DNA from: an uncultured Collinsella sp.
GTDB lineage: Bacteria > Actinomycetota > Coriobacteriia > Coriobacteriales > Coriobacteriaceae
NCBI GenBank assembly: GCA_902491345.1
Contig: CABUHI010000004.1
Location: forward strand, 60,073 to 124,072
Direction of reading: 5' to 3'
DNA length: 64,000 nucleotides
Of this stretch, positions 51,892 to 60,746 are shown piece by piece (position 1 is the stretch's first letter; every line of letters begins with the position of its first letter). A program made the position numbers and the translations under genes. A model generated the notes under the pieces. That model was not told the origin of the DNA. It worked only from the letters and a program-made list of their open reading frames with translations, and ran no database searches.

Positions 51892-53103
51892 ATGCTGTCT
51901 GTTGACGAGCAAATGCGTATCATCACCTCGGGTGCTGCCCAAATCGTCCCCGAGGCCGACCTTCGCAAGAAGCTTGAGAAGGGCGAGCCCCTCAACATCA
52001 AGCTCGGCGTCGACCCCACCAGCCCCGACCTGCACCTGGGCCACGCCGTGCCCCTGCGCAAGATGCGTCAGTTCCAGGACCTGGGCCACAACGTCACCCT
52101 CATCATCGGCAACGGCACCGCACTGATCGGCGACCCTTCGGGCAAGAATTCCACCCGTCCGCAGCTTTCGCAGGAGCAGATCGAGGCCAACGCTGAGACC
52201 TACGTGAGCCAGGCCATGAAGATCCTGGATCCCGAGAAGACCACCATCGTGCACAACGGCGACTGGATCCTTTCGATGGATCTGGCCGGTCTGCTGCAGG
52301 TGTGCTCCAAGTTCACCGTCGCCCGCATTCTTGAGCGCGATGACTTTACCAAGCGCTACCAGTCTCAGACGCCGATCGCCCTGCATGAGTTCCTGTATCC
52401 CGTGATGCAGGCTTTCGACTCCGTGCAGATCAAGGCCGACGTGGAGATGGGCGGCACCGATCAGCTCTTCAACCTGCTCGCCGGCCGTGAGCTCATGGAG
52501 AAGATGGGCATGGAGCCCCAGATCGCGCTCACCATGCCGCTGCTCGAGGGCACCGATGGCGTTCGTAAGATGTCCAAGTCCTACGGTAACTACATCGGCC
52601 TGACCGACGCGCCCAAGGACATGTTCGGCAAGACCATGTCCATTCCCGACGAGATGATCGGCAAGTACTATCGTCTGGCCAGCTCGCTCACCCCGGCCGA
52701 GGTCGACAAGATCGACGCCGCCCTGGCCGATGGTTCTGCCGACCCCTACGAGCTCAAGCGCGCTCTGGGCCGCGACCTGTGCGACACCTACCACGGCGCC
52801 GGTGCCGGCGACGAGGCTCAGGCCGAGTTCGACCGCGTGTTCAAGGAGGGCCAGCTCGCCGACTTCCCCGAGAAGCACGTTGAGCTGACTGTTAACGACG
52901 AGGGCCAGATCTACCTCGCCGGCCTGCTCAAGGACCTGGGTCTTTCGGCGAGCGCCGGCCAGGCCCGTCGCGACATTGACGGTGGCGGCGTCAAGATCAA
53001 CGGCAAGGCGGTGGCTCCCAAGAGCTATAACATCGATCCCAGCGCCCTCAAGCTGGGCGACACCCTCTCCGTAGGCAAGCGCAAGGGCTTTAAGCTTATT
53101 TAG
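51892..53103 (+). CDS. tyrS: Tyrosyl-tRNA synthetase
   Basis: The protein has 403 residues from the ATG at 51892, which follows AAGGAGG; the longer frame upstream is the leader. HLGH at 48-51 and KMSKS at 226-230 are the class I synthetase signatures. The C-terminal 60 residues form an S4-like RNA-binding domain (ASAGQARRDIDGGGVKINGK). The sequence resembles the TyrZ-type subfamily. It charges tRNA-Tyr. A hairpin AGCACC...GGTGCT lies between the previous gene and the start site and may regulate it; no T-box specifier loop was recognised. Confidence 0.95.
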   Translation: MLSVDEQMRIITSGAAQIVPEADLRKKLEKGEPLNIKLGVDPTSPDLHLGHAVPLRKMRQFQDLGHNVTLIIGNGTALIGDPSGKNSTRPQLSQEQIEANAETYVSQAMKILDPEKTTIVHNGDWILSMDLAGLLQVCSKFTVARILERDDFTKRYQSQTPIALHEFLYPVMQAFDSVQIKADVEMGGTDQLFNLLAGRELMEKMGMEPQIALTMPLLEGTDGVRKMSKSYGNYIGLTDAPKDMFGKTMSIPDEMIGKYYRLASSLTPAEVDKIDAALADGSADPYELKRALGRDLCDTYHGAGAGDEAQAEFDRVFKEGQLADFPEKHVELTVNDEGQIYLAGLLKDLGLSASAGQARRDIDGGGVKINGKAVAPKSYNIDPSALKLGDTLSVGKRKGFKLI

Positions 53104-53214
53104 TTACGCGGTTTTACCAAACCGCGTAACAGCTCGACGCTGCGCGGGCTCCAGAGCGACAACTTGTCATTCAAAGAGGACGGCATGACCAGAAGGTCTA
53201 TGCCGTCCTCTTTT
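53103..53214 (+). terminator. Two stem-loops ending the tyrS transcript
   Basis: First, GTTACGCGGTTT pairs perfectly with AAACCGCGTAAC over TACC (53103-53130), without a T-run. Second, AAAGAGGACGGCAT (53173-53186) pairs with ATGCCGTCCTCTTTT (53200-53214), a good terminator. Confidence 0.85.
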
Positions 53215-53461
53215 CATGCCAATTTGTTCGCTCTGGAGTCCGCTCGCTGTCCGTCCTCCACCTACGGCGTTGTCCTGGTTGGCACTTAGGGACGTTTCTT
53301 TTTGGTGCAAAGCAACCTGTCCCCATTGCGCCAAGCGTCGTGTGCCGTTAAGCGGAAGGGGTGTTATCGGCGGCCTTCTTTTGGGCATACAATGGCTATT
53401 GGCTTGCTGCGGTGAAGGCCTGTCCGCTCCGCAGCTGTTTTCTACGGTTAAAGGAGTATGT
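53215..53461. other. Intergenic region with a GGGAC-type repeat
   Basis: No gene is seen. TTAGGGACGTTTCTTTTT at 53286-53303, followed by GCAACCTGTCCCC, is a copy of a dispersed repeat found again at 55284 and 56292. The GGGAC and GTCCC ends could pair. An AAAGGAG ribosome binding site for the adenine deaminase gene closes the stretch. Confidence 0.6.
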
Positions 53462-55282
53462 ATGTCCGTTGAGGTCATGAGGTCTGTGATCGATGCTGCC
53501 GAGGGGCGCGTGCCCGTCGACACGCTGTTTACCAATGCGCAGATTGTCGACGTGTATGGCCAGCGTGTGGCGCCCGGTAGCGTTGCCGTTAAGGACGGTG
53601 TGATCGTCGGCGTGCTCTACAACGGTCGCGACGATGCCGCTGGCACCTACGAGGCAACTGAGGTCATCGACTGCCAGGGTCGCTATCTCGCTCCCGGTTT
53701 TATTGACGGGCATCTGCATATCGAGTCTTCGAACATCCGTCCCGCCGAGTATGCTCGCATGGCCGCGACGCGCGGTACTACCACTGCCATTGCCGACAGC
53801 CACGAGATTGCCAATGTGGCGGGCCTGGACGGCCTGCGCTTTATGATCGAGGACGGTCGCCGCGCACCCATCTCCATCAAGTACATGATGCCTTCGTGCG
53901 TGCCCGCGCTGCCCGACGAGCAGGCCGGTGCCGTTATTTCGGCTGCCGATATGCAGGCGTTTTTTGCCGAGCATCCAGGCGATGTCTTTGGTCTGGGCGA
54001 AATGATGAACCTGCCGGGCGTCTTTATGGCCGACCCCGAGACCTGTGCTCGCATCGATGCTGCCAACCAGACGCCGTCCAAGCAGGTTGACGGCCACGCG
54101 CCGCTCGTTGCCGGTAAGGACCTCAATGCCTATGCCGCAGCGGGCATTATCGCCGACCACGAGTCGACGATTCCCGAGGAGGCACTCGACAAGCTATCTC
54201 GCGGCATGTATGTGATGCTGCGTGAAGGTACGTGCAGCCATGACCTGCCCAATCTATCGCCGATGCTGCTGGAGAATCCCGCGCGCGCCCGCCGCTGCTG
54301 CTTTGCGACCGACGACCGTGCTCCCTCCGATGCTCTTTCGACCGGCATGATCGACAATGCCTGCCGCGTGGCCATCGAGGTCGGCGTCGACCCGGTGGTC
54401 GCCATCTCCATGGCGTCCCTTTCCACGGCTGAGGCATTTGGCCTGGACCACGGCTGCCGCGACCCGCACGAGCTCCGCGGCGCAATCGCCCCGGGCAAGC
54501 GCGCCGACCTGCTGTTGCTTGATGACCTGACGTTTGCCAAGGCTCCGCATCGCGTATATGCCGCCGGTGCTCTGGTGGCGCAGGATGGCACCTTTGTGGG
54601 CGAGGTCGCACCCGAGACGGCCGATGTCGCCTCTCTTGCCGATGAGCTGCGTGCTTCCGTTAAGCTGCCGAAGCTTTCGCTCGACGTATTCGATTATGCC
54701 TTTAAGCCGGGCGAGGCCGTTATCGATGTCATCCCGGGTATGGCTATCACGGGTATGGCCCGCCCCGAGAGCGCCGAGGACTTGCGTCGCATTATGCTTA
54801 TCGAGCGCCATGGCCGCGGCGTGTCGCTGCAGGCCGAGGGCGTCGACGGCGACGGCCCCGCTGGCCTGGGCCTGGTTGGCAAGCATATCGGTCGCGGCTG
54901 GGTGCGTGGCTTTACCATCACCGGTGGTGCCATTGCCTCCACGATCGGCCACGACTCGCACAACGTGTGCGTGGTGGGCGACAACGCCGCCGATATGATG
55001 GCTGCCGTTGAGGCCGTGGACCAGGGCGGCCACGTGCTGGTGCGCAACGGCGAGGTCGTGGCGCGCATTCCGCTGGCGCTCGGTGGCCTTATGAGCGAGG
55101 GCACGGCCGAGGACGTTGCCGCGCAGCACGATGACTTTATGGTCAAGGCGCGCGCCATGGGTATTGAGCCGCCGCTCGACCCCATCATGGGCATCATCTT
55201 CCTGCCCCTGCCGGTCATCCCGACGCTCCGCATCCGCCCCGAGGGCATGTTCGACGTTACAACCTTCACCTACGCCGACTAG
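53462..55282 (+). CDS. ade: Adenine deaminase
   Basis: The protein has 606 residues from the ATG at 53462 (AAAGGAG at 53450); the longer open frame runs through the repeat region. GFIDGHLHIESSNIRPAEYA gives the first metal-binding histidines. ATRGTTTAIADSHEIANV, HAPLVAGKDLNAYAAAGI and CCFATDDRAPSD supply further ligands of the two-metal amidohydrolase. The C-terminal half has GHDSHNVCVVGDNAADM and FLPLPVIPTLRI as in B. subtilis AdeC. It converts adenine to hypoxanthine, feeding purine salvage or, with the xanthine dehydrogenase system, purine breakdown. It is monocistronic as far as seen. Confidence 0.95.
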   Translation: MSVEVMRSVIDAAEGRVPVDTLFTNAQIVDVYGQRVAPGSVAVKDGVIVGVLYNGRDDAAGTYEATEVIDCQGRYLAPGFIDGHLHIESSNIRPAEYARMAATRGTTTAIADSHEIANVAGLDGLRFMIEDGRRAPISIKYMMPSCVPALPDEQAGAVISAADMQAFFAEHPGDVFGLGEMMNLPGVFMADPETCARIDAANQTPSKQVDGHAPLVAGKDLNAYAAAGIIADHESTIPEEALDKLSRGMYVMLREGTCSHDLPNLSPMLLENPARARRCCFATDDRAPSDALSTGMIDNACRVAIEVGVDPVVAISMASLSTAEAFGLDHGCRDPHELRGAIAPGKRADLLLLDDLTFAKAPHRVYAAGALVAQDGTFVGEVAPETADVASLADELRASVKLPKLSLDVFDYAFKPGEAVIDVIPGMAITGMARPESAEDLRRIMLIERHGRGVSLQAEGVDGDGPAGLGLVGKHIGRGWVRGFTITGGAIASTIGHDSHNVCVVGDNAADMMAAVEAVDQGGHVLVRNGEVVARIPLALGGLMSEGTAEDVAAQHDDFMVKARAMGIEPPLDPIMGIIFLPLPVIPTLRIRPEGMFDVTTFTYAD

Positions 55283-55283
55283 T

Positions 55284-55335
55284 CCGGCAGTTAGGGACGT
55301 TCCTTTTTTGCCGGCAGTCGGGGACACTCCTTGAC
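55284..55335. repeat. Tandem GGGAC-type repeat, two halves
   Basis: CCGGCAGTTAGGGACGTTCC and CCGGCAGTCGGGGACACTCC begin 27 bases apart, at 55284 and 55311, right after the adenine deaminase stop. T-rich and TTGA sequences follow each half. They match the copies at 53286 and 56292. Confidence 0.7.
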
Positions 55336-55494
55336 AAGCTCCTTGGCGCTGCAAGTGTGCGCGGCGTTGAGGACATGTGAAGCGTCCGCCAGGCCCTTGT
55401 AATGGTTTTGCCTGAGCGGTCTGCACGAGCTCCTTTTGGGTACGGTTGAGTTGGATTTATGTCTGATTCCATCAAGCCCGAAAGGAGCTTTTCT

Positions 55495-56289
55495 ATGATC
55501 AAATTAATCGCATCCGATATGGACGGCACGCTGCTCGATGAGAATAGCCAGGTGCCGCCCGAGACCTTCGAGCTTATCGTGGCCCTGCGTGAGCGCGGCG
55601 TGCATTTTGCCGCGTCGTCGGGGCGTCGCTATGACCGTCTGTGCGAGTTCTTTGCGCCCGTGGTCGACAAGATGGACTTTGTCGCGGCGAACGGCGCGCA
55701 GGTCTATGCGGACGGTGTCGAGGTCGACCGCGAGGTCTATTCGCATCTCGCCATCCGCAAGCTCGCACGCACGGTCAAGATGTTTCCCAACATGCATCTG
55801 GCGCTTTTCGATCGCACCAAGTCCTTTTTGCTCGATGACGAGGACAAGTTTGTCCGCGAGATCGACAAGGATCTGCCCAACGCCGAGCGCATCTGGGGCT
55901 TGCCCGACCCACATGTGAACATCATCAAGGCATCGATTATCTGCGATGATGGCAACGTGATGGACAACGCCTACGTGCTTCAGCGCGAACTGGGCGATCT
56001 GTTCTCCTTTGCGCCTTCGGGTAACGCGTGGATAGATGCCATGCAGCCCGGCGTGTCGAAGGCGTCGGGAATCGAGCAGCTCATGGAGCACTATGGCGTT
56101 GAGCGCGAGGAAGTCATGGCGTTTGGTGACTCGATGAACGACTACGAGATCATTCGCTTTGTCGGCACGGGCTGCGCGATGGAAAACGCGCGTCCTGCGC
56201 TCAAGGCGGTTGCCGACCGCATCGTGGGCTGCAACCGCGACCATGCCGTCCAGCAGGAACTCCGCCACGTGCTGGAGAGCGTCGCCTAA
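55495..56289 (+). CDS. Cof-type HAD hydrolase
   Basis: The protein has 264 residues from the ATG at 55495, which follows AAAGGAG; twelve codons upstream are open. IASDMDGTLLDENSQVPPET has the DxD nucleophile, SSGRRYDRL the second motif, and FGDSMNDYEII the third with the magnesium-binding Asp. It is a Cof/YidA-type phosphatase that cuts sugar phosphates or cofactors; its substrate is not deducible. Its neighbour on the opposite strand is a related enzyme, and a 83-bp palindrome lies between the two stop codons. Confidence 0.88.
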   Translation: MIKLIASDMDGTLLDENSQVPPETFELIVALRERGVHFAASSGRRYDRLCEFFAPVVDKMDFVAANGAQVYADGVEVDREVYSHLAIRKLARTVKMFPNMHLALFDRTKSFLLDDEDKFVREIDKDLPNAERIWGLPDPHVNIIKASIICDDGNVMDNAYVLQRELGDLFSFAPSGNAWIDAMQPGVSKASGIEQLMEHYGVEREEVMAFGDSMNDYEIIRFVGTGCAMENARPALKAVADRIVGCNRDHAVQQELRHVLESVA

Positions 56290-56291
56290 TC

Positions 56292-56315
56292 CTGCAGTTA
56301 GGGACACTCCTTGCG
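56292..56315. repeat. GGGAC-type repeat, third copy
   Basis: CTGCAGTTAGGGACACTCC matches the copies at 53286 and 55284. It sits immediately after the HAD gene stop and before the 83-bp palindrome. Confidence 0.6.
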
Positions 56316-56322
56316 GTTTTTC

Positions 56323-56405
56323 GGGGTAGCTAATTTGGGACGGGGCTATTTTAGCTACCCCGCAGGCGGGTAGCTAAAATAGCCCCGTCCCAAATTAGCT
56401 ACCCC
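56323..56405. repeat. Long palindrome between convergent HAD genes (two inverted copies)
   Basis: Copy 1 (56323-56361) is itself a stem, GGGGTAGCTAA with TTAGCTACCCC. Copy 2 (56368-56405) is its reverse complement, and the two are separated by about 6 bases, so an almost perfect arm of 37 bp can form a cruciform or RNA hairpin. The same unit occurs once at 31764. Here it lies between stop codons at 56289 and 56420 and can terminate both transcripts. Confidence 0.9.
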
Positions 56406-56419
56406 GCCGGGTGTTGCTG

Positions 56420-57262
56420 CTAGGCGAGGGCGGCCATGATGGTGCGGGCGACGCCGTCGTGGTCGTTATCGTATTCGGTGATGGCGTCGGCGGCCTCGCG
56501 GTCTTCGGGCTCGGCGTTGATCATGGCCATGCCGTGGCCCGCTGCCTGCAGCATGGGGATGTCGTTGATGTTGTCGCCGAACGCCCAGGCGTCGGCGAGA
56601 CGCTCGCCCAGGTGCTCACATAGCCACGTGAGGGCCGTCCCCTTGGTGGCGCCCTCACCCATGACCTCGATATTCATGGCGTACGAACGCGTGACCTCAA
56701 TGCCTCCGAGCGTGTCGAGCTCCGCCGCGATGGCGTCGCGATCGGCCGGGTCGTGCCAGTACATGGCGATACGCTCGAGCGTCTCGACCTCGTCGATCTT
56801 GCTGTCGATATCCATGTCGATCGGTGTTCGTGTGCGCTTGAGCGAAGCCGCGATGTGGGGGTCACCGCCGCAGAACTCATCCAGGCGCCCGTAAAGCGAG
56901 CGGGGGAGGAAGCACTGTCCATCCGCGAAGATATCGAAGGTCACATCGTGGCCGGCGGCAATGCGATGGATGCGGTGGGCAATGCCACGGTCGAGCGGAC
57001 GGCTCAAGATGCACGTGGCGCGCGAGGCGTCGGTGGGCGTATCTTCGTCGAGCTGCCAGACGCTGGCGCCGTTGGCACAGACCGCGTAGTGCACGGCGGG
57101 ATGGGCGAGAATGGGCTCAAAGATGCCCGACAGCGGACGCCCCGTGCAGGGAACAAACTCGATGCCACGACGTGCGAGCTCGTCGAGCATTGCCCAGGTG
57201 GCATCGCTCATTTGCTTATCGCTCGTCAGCAGCGTTCCATCCATATCGGAAAACACAATCAT
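56420..57262 (-). CDS. Cof-type HAD hydrolase (second)
   Basis: The protein has 280 residues. The ATG at 57262 is preferred; a TTG three codons earlier lies too close to the AAAGGA site. IVFSDMDGTLLTSDKQMSD, CTGRPLSGIF and FGDNINDIPMLQAAGHG are the three HAD motifs, with a cap domain between. It is convergent with the Cof-type gene at 55495 and shares its fold. The citrate synthase gene lies upstream on the same strand with 87 bp between, so co-transcription is possible. Substrate unknown. Confidence 0.88.
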   Translation of the reverse strand: MIVFSDMDGTLLTSDKQMSDATWAMLDELARRGIEFVPCTGRPLSGIFEPILAHPAVHYAVCANGASVWQLDEDTPTDASRATCILSRPLDRGIAHRIHRIAAGHDVTFDIFADGQCFLPRSLYGRLDEFCGGDPHIAASLKRTRTPIDMDIDSKIDEVETLERIAMYWHDPADRDAIAAELDTLGGIEVTRSYAMNIEVMGEGATKGTALTWLCEHLGERLADAWAFGDNINDIPMLQAAGHGMAMINAEPEDREAADAITEYDNDHDGVARTIMAALA

Positions 57263-57349
57263 TCGCTGCAATCCTTTCTACTGGCATAAAAAGCGTGGCC
57301 GAGGGCGGTGATGCCCTGGTCACGCTCGGGTTCTATAACGGTCTGCGTC

Positions 57350-58768
57350 CTAACGATCGGCGAGCGGCTTGTACTCCAGCGGCTCGATAACCGGGCGATA
57401 CGCGGGACGGATGATACGGTGCGCGCAGAAGAGCTCTTCCATGCGGTGCGCAGACCAGCCGGCCATGCGGGCGACGGCGAACAGCGGCGTAAAGAGCGTC
57501 TCGGGCACGCCGAGCATCTTGTAGATAAAGCCCGTGTACAGGTCGATGTTGGCGCAGATGGGCTTGGTCATGCCGTGATCGCGCATCACTTGCGGGGCCA
57601 GGCGCTCGATGCGCTCGATGAGCGCGAACTCCTCGCCCAGGTCCTTCTTGGCGGCAAGCGTGCGCGCGTAACGGCGGCACACCTCGGCACGCGGGTCGCT
57701 CAGCGTATAGACGGCGTGGCCCATGCCGTAGATGAGACCCGTGCCGTCGAAGGCCTGCTTGTCGAGGATCTTGCCCAGGTAGGCTGCGACCTCGTCCTCG
57801 TCCTCCCAATTGGAGACGTGCGCACGGATGTCCTCGTGCATGGACACGACCTTGGCGTTGGCGCCGCCGTGGCGCGGGCCCTTGAGCGAGCCGATAGCCG
57901 CGGCGTAGGCGGAATACGGGTCGGTGGCCGAGGAGGACAGCACGCGGCAGGCGAACGTGGAGTTGTTGCCGCCGCCGTGCTCGGCATGCAGCATAAGCAT
58001 CACGTCGAGCAGCATGGCCTCGTCGCGGGTGAATGCCATGCCGCCGCGCAACACCTGCAGGATGGTCTCGGCGGTGGAGAGGCCGGGTGTGGGGTGCGGT
58101 ACATGAACCTCGGAGCCGCGGCGTTTGGCGACCGAGGCCATATGCGCGAAGGCGGCGATGCGGGGGAGACGGGCGAGCATGGAGATGGCGACGTCGATTT
58201 CGTGCTCGGGTGTAATGGCGTCGGGCTCGGCGTCGAAGGCGTAGAGCAGCAGCACGGCGCGCTGAAGCACATTCATGATGCTCGACGACACCGTGGTCAT
58301 GGGGAACTCGCGGACGTATTCGTCGCTCAGGTGCCTAAAAGCACCCAGGCGTCCGCAAAAACCGTCGAGTTCCTCTTTGGTGGGCAGCGAGCCCGTGATG
58401 AGCAGGTAGGCGACCTCTTCGTAGCCATAGCGATCCTCGGCCTGGGCGTTGTTGACCAGGTCCTCGATGCTGTAGCCACGAAGCGTGAGTTTGCCCTGAT
58501 CGGGCACGACCTTTCCGTCGACCTTGTTGTAGCCGTGCACATCCGAGATGCGAGTGAGGCCCGCGACCACGCCCGAGCCGTCGGCATTGCGCAGGCCGCG
58601 CTTGACATTGTGCTCAACAAATAGGCCCTCGTCATAAGGGTCAGTCGGCAGGCCATAGTAGAGATTTTCGCTTTCGGGCGAAATCTGGCGGCTCGCCTCG
58701 TAATCCAGAACCAGGCGGCTCAGGTGATCGTCGAAGCGGTAGTAGATTTTCTTGGCGTCGTAGGCCAT
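57350..58768 (-). CDS. Citrate synthase
   Basis: The protein has 472 residues; the ATG follows CCGGAGAGGAG on the minus strand. LRGYSIEDLVNNAQAEDRYG is the N-terminal CoA-related block. HAEHGGGNNSTF (His), GLIYGMGHAVYTLSDPRA (His) and NIDLYTGFIYKMLG (Asp) carry the three catalytic residues of citrate synthases. It condenses acetyl-CoA and oxaloacetate. The length, about 40 longer than many bacterial forms, comes from the N-terminal extension. A 2-methylcitrate synthase role cannot be excluded. It is followed by an HAD gene on the same strand and preceded by an ACT protein gene. Confidence 0.92.
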   Translation of the reverse strand: MAYDAKKIYYRFDDHLSRLVLDYEASRQISPESENLYYGLPTDPYDEGLFVEHNVKRGLRNADGSGVVAGLTRISDVHGYNKVDGKVVPDQGKLTLRGYSIEDLVNNAQAEDRYGYEEVAYLLITGSLPTKEELDGFCGRLGAFRHLSDEYVREFPMTTVSSSIMNVLQRAVLLLYAFDAEPDAITPEHEIDVAISMLARLPRIAAFAHMASVAKRRGSEVHVPHPTPGLSTAETILQVLRGGMAFTRDEAMLLDVMLMLHAEHGGGNNSTFACRVLSSSATDPYSAYAAAIGSLKGPRHGGANAKVVSMHEDIRAHVSNWEDEDEVAAYLGKILDKQAFDGTGLIYGMGHAVYTLSDPRAEVCRRYARTLAAKKDLGEEFALIERIERLAPQVMRDHGMTKPICANIDLYTGFIYKMLGVPETLFTPLFAVARMAGWSAHRMEELFCAHRIIRPAYRPVIEPLEYKPLADR

Positions 58769-58845
58769 GTGCGCTCCTCTCCGGTCCGCTTTGGGGCGGC
58801 GCGCTTGGACGATATGACGTCAAGCTGCCCCGAGCGGCTTGTTCG

Positions 58846-59133
58846 CTACAGGCGGTACATAAAGTTAAAGACGTCCTCGCGCTGGATGGACACGTTGACG
58901 CCCGAAAGCTCGCCGGCCTCGGCCAGGGCCTTCTGCAGCTCGGCGAAGTCGAGCTTGGACTCGGCGGTGTCGGCCAGCATGGTCATGGTGAAGATGTCCT
59001 CGATAATGGACTGCGTGATGTCGCGGATATCGACGTTGGCCTCGCCCAGAACACGGGTGACGCCGGCGACGATACCGGGGCGGTTCTTGCCAAGGACGGT
59101 GATGACGATGCGGGAGGACGAGATCTCGGCCAT
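58846..59133 (-). CDS. ACT-domain protein (UPF0237 type)
   Basis: The protein has 95 residues from the ATG at 59133, with AAAGGG upstream; an earlier in-frame start is unlikely. VITVLGKNRPGIVAGVTRVLGEANVDI begins the first ACT fold (region 8-34) and QSIIEDIFTMTMLADTAESK the second strand pair. Small ACT proteins of this family bind amino acids and occur near metabolic or regulatory genes. It lies upstream of citrate synthase on the same strand, 77 bp apart. Ligand unknown. Confidence 0.88.
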   Translation of the reverse strand: MAEISSSRIVITVLGKNRPGIVAGVTRVLGEANVDIRDITQSIIEDIFTMTMLADTAESKLDFAELQKALAEAGELSGVNVSIQREDVFNFMYRL

Positions 59134-59472
59134 GGGAAACCCTTTCGCGTGGTTGCGGCGCGCGGGGCGCTCCGCTACGGTACAGTGTTCATCATTGTAC
59201 CTGTCTGGCGCAAAAAAGGGGTCGCTCGCTGCGGCGTTACATGTCTGCAACATGAGCGTGAGGGGGCAGGCCGCATGGGGAAGAGCCGTCTGGCGCGCGT
59301 CCAGCTCGTGTTGGGTTGATTTCCGAACTCAGCCGAACACATCGAGCGGATAGGCCGTTCCCGCAGTCAGCCGAACGCCTCCGACCGCTGATTCCAAACT
59401 GAAAACGGGGGGCATCCCCCACTATTCGGTAGGGGATACCGCTCCGCGGCGCATGCCGCGGGCGGCGCCCCT
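59134..59472. other. Intergenic region with tail of the integrase remnant
   Basis: No intact gene. The frame of the decayed integrase, read on the minus strand, can be followed to a TGA at 59329-59331. GGGGGATGCCCCCC and TCCCCTACCGAATAGTGGGGGA form two stems (59405-59436), and TCAGCCGAAC occurs twice (59329-59338 and 59367-59376). These features would suit the edge of an integrated element, but no attachment site can be defined. Confidence 0.5.
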
Positions 59473-59916
59473 ATCGGACCACCGTGACCTCAGTTGGGAT
59501 GGGCCCAGCACCGCGGCGTACTCGGTGGGGTAGAGCCGACTGATCGTCTTCACGTCGCGTATGACGATATTTCGGTCGTCCGGCTCGGTGACGCCGTAGC
59601 CGAACGCCTAGAGCGTCTCGATGGACTCCTAGATCCTCTGCTGGAACATGGGACCCGGATCGACCCTCAGCCCGAGGTACCCGCGCCAAAGGCATGGCGA
59701 GACGCGCAGCATGTTGTGGATTATGGAGATGGGCTCGATGTCGGTGTAGACGTTGAGCGTCACCATGGTGTCCTTGATGAACGAACCCATTCCCTTCGCG
59801 TACGCCACCGAGTGTCTGATCGAGATCAGGCCCGTCTCGAAATCCACATCGCACCACCGAAGGCCGCAGACCTCGCCGATTCGCATCCTCGTGTGCAGGG
59901 CGAGTACGACCGCCCT
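59473..59916 (-). pseudogene. Decayed tyrosine recombinase, in frame with the XRE gene
   Basis: RAVVLALHTRMRIGEVCGLRW just after the XRE stop codon is the conserved Arg box of phage-type integrases. TGLISIRHSVAYAKGMGSFI follows, then MVTLNVYTDIEPISIIHNM, which resembles the Tyr box. The HxxR segment that should lie between is missing, so there is an internal deletion. The frame continues without any TAA or TGA but is broken by TAG at 59917-59919, 59629-59631, 59608-59610 and 59422-59424. It is not expected to be functional. It points to a past integration event at this place. Confidence 0.7.
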
Positions 59917-60168
59917 CTAATCCTCGGCGGACCAATCGAGTCCGAACTCTTTTCTGGCATCCTCTTCGCTCATGACTTCGAGAAGGTCTCCAGGTTGGCA
60001 ACGAAGGGCGAGGCATAGCTGCTCGAGCGTGTTGAAGCGAATGCCGCGAATATGCCCCTTTTTAATACGGGACAGGTTCACGGGCGTGGTTCCAATTCTT
60101 TCGGCAAGTTCGTTCGAGGAAATCTTTCGCTCGGCCATGATCTTGTCGAGGCGAACAATTACGGGCAT
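59917..60168 (-). CDS. XRE-family transcriptional regulator
   Basis: The protein has 83 residues. KIMAERKISSNELAERIGTT and PVNLSRIKKGHIRGIRFNTLEQL form the helix-turn-helix (positions 9-50). It ends in a short acidic tail, EEDARKEFGLDWSAED, and a TAG stop. It pairs with the DUF2975 membrane protein 9 bp upstream, a common combination in Firmicutes and actinobacteria; the membrane protein may sense a signal and the XRE protein act on DNA. A 19-bp palindrome upstream of the pair (60728-60746) is a candidate binding site. Confidence 0.88.
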   Translation of the reverse strand: MPVIVRLDKIMAERKISSNELAERIGTTPVNLSRIKKGHIRGIRFNTLEQLCLALRCQPGDLLEVMSEEDARKEFGLDWSAED

Positions 60169-60177
60169 GACGTGTCC

Positions 60178-60690
60178 TTACGCAATCTCGTCGGAGTCGA
60201 GGTACAGCTCTCGAGCGTACAAGAAGAGCTGGGAGAGCATGAACAAGACGATGCCGAGAACCAGAGAGGTCCAGTCGAATGATGAAGCGATCTCTTGGGC
60301 GCCGACGGCCCCCTCGCCGCCAAACATCAAGACGGAGGTTTCGAGTGAGCCGGCGTAGAGGCTGGTGGCAGCTTGAACAACGAAGAGAATGCCGAGCACC
60401 TTCAAGCATGTCGCAGAGCCTTTCTTGAAGGGGTCTCCGCTCTTGATCGTCCACACGAGAACGGCGCTGAGGACGGTCGTGGCGATACCGATGACGGCAG
60501 GGGCCAATGTCGAGATCGCAAGGGCTGGATATGCTGGGGAGTCTACAATCACAGGGTTGTCGAGCACTTCGATTGCTGGCTTTAAGGAGAACGCCACTTG
60601 TGCGATGGCGGTGACGCAAAGGGCCGCAGAGGCTATCGCACATGCGATGCGGAAGGAATGAAGCCGGGGAGTGCGATTGTCGGAACTCAT
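60178..60690 (-). CDS. DUF2975-like membrane protein
   Basis: The protein has 170 residues with four membrane helices: around residues 14-34, 58-83, 95-112 and 143-163. The order and the partner XRE gene fit the DUF2975 family, whose function is unknown. The minus-strand pair is divergent from the ABC exporter genes. A role in sensing compounds that the exporter handles is an inference from position only. Confidence 0.75.
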   Translation of the reverse strand: MSSDNRTPRLHSFRIACAIASAALCVTAIAQVAFSLKPAIEVLDNPVIVDSPAYPALAISTLAPAVIGIATTVLSAVLVWTIKSGDPFKKGSATCLKVLGILFVVQAATSLYAGSLETSVLMFGGEGAVGAQEIASSFDWTSLVLGIVLFMLSQLFLYARELYLDSDEIA

Positions 60691-60727
60691 AATAACCTCC
60701 GAAGAATTTAAAAAACTCAGGTTACTT

Positions 60728-60746
60728 TTTAACAGTTTATGTTAAA
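60728..60746. promoter_or_regulatory. Palindrome between the XRE pair and the exporter genes
   Basis: TTTAACA and TGTTAAA surround GTTTA, a perfect 7-bp dyad. It lies in the 135-bp region between the divergent start codons and is a likely operator for the XRE regulator. A second stem, GGGCCGA (60770-60776) with TCGGCCC (60786-60792), is nearer the exporter gene and may regulate or stop transcription. Confidence 0.6.
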
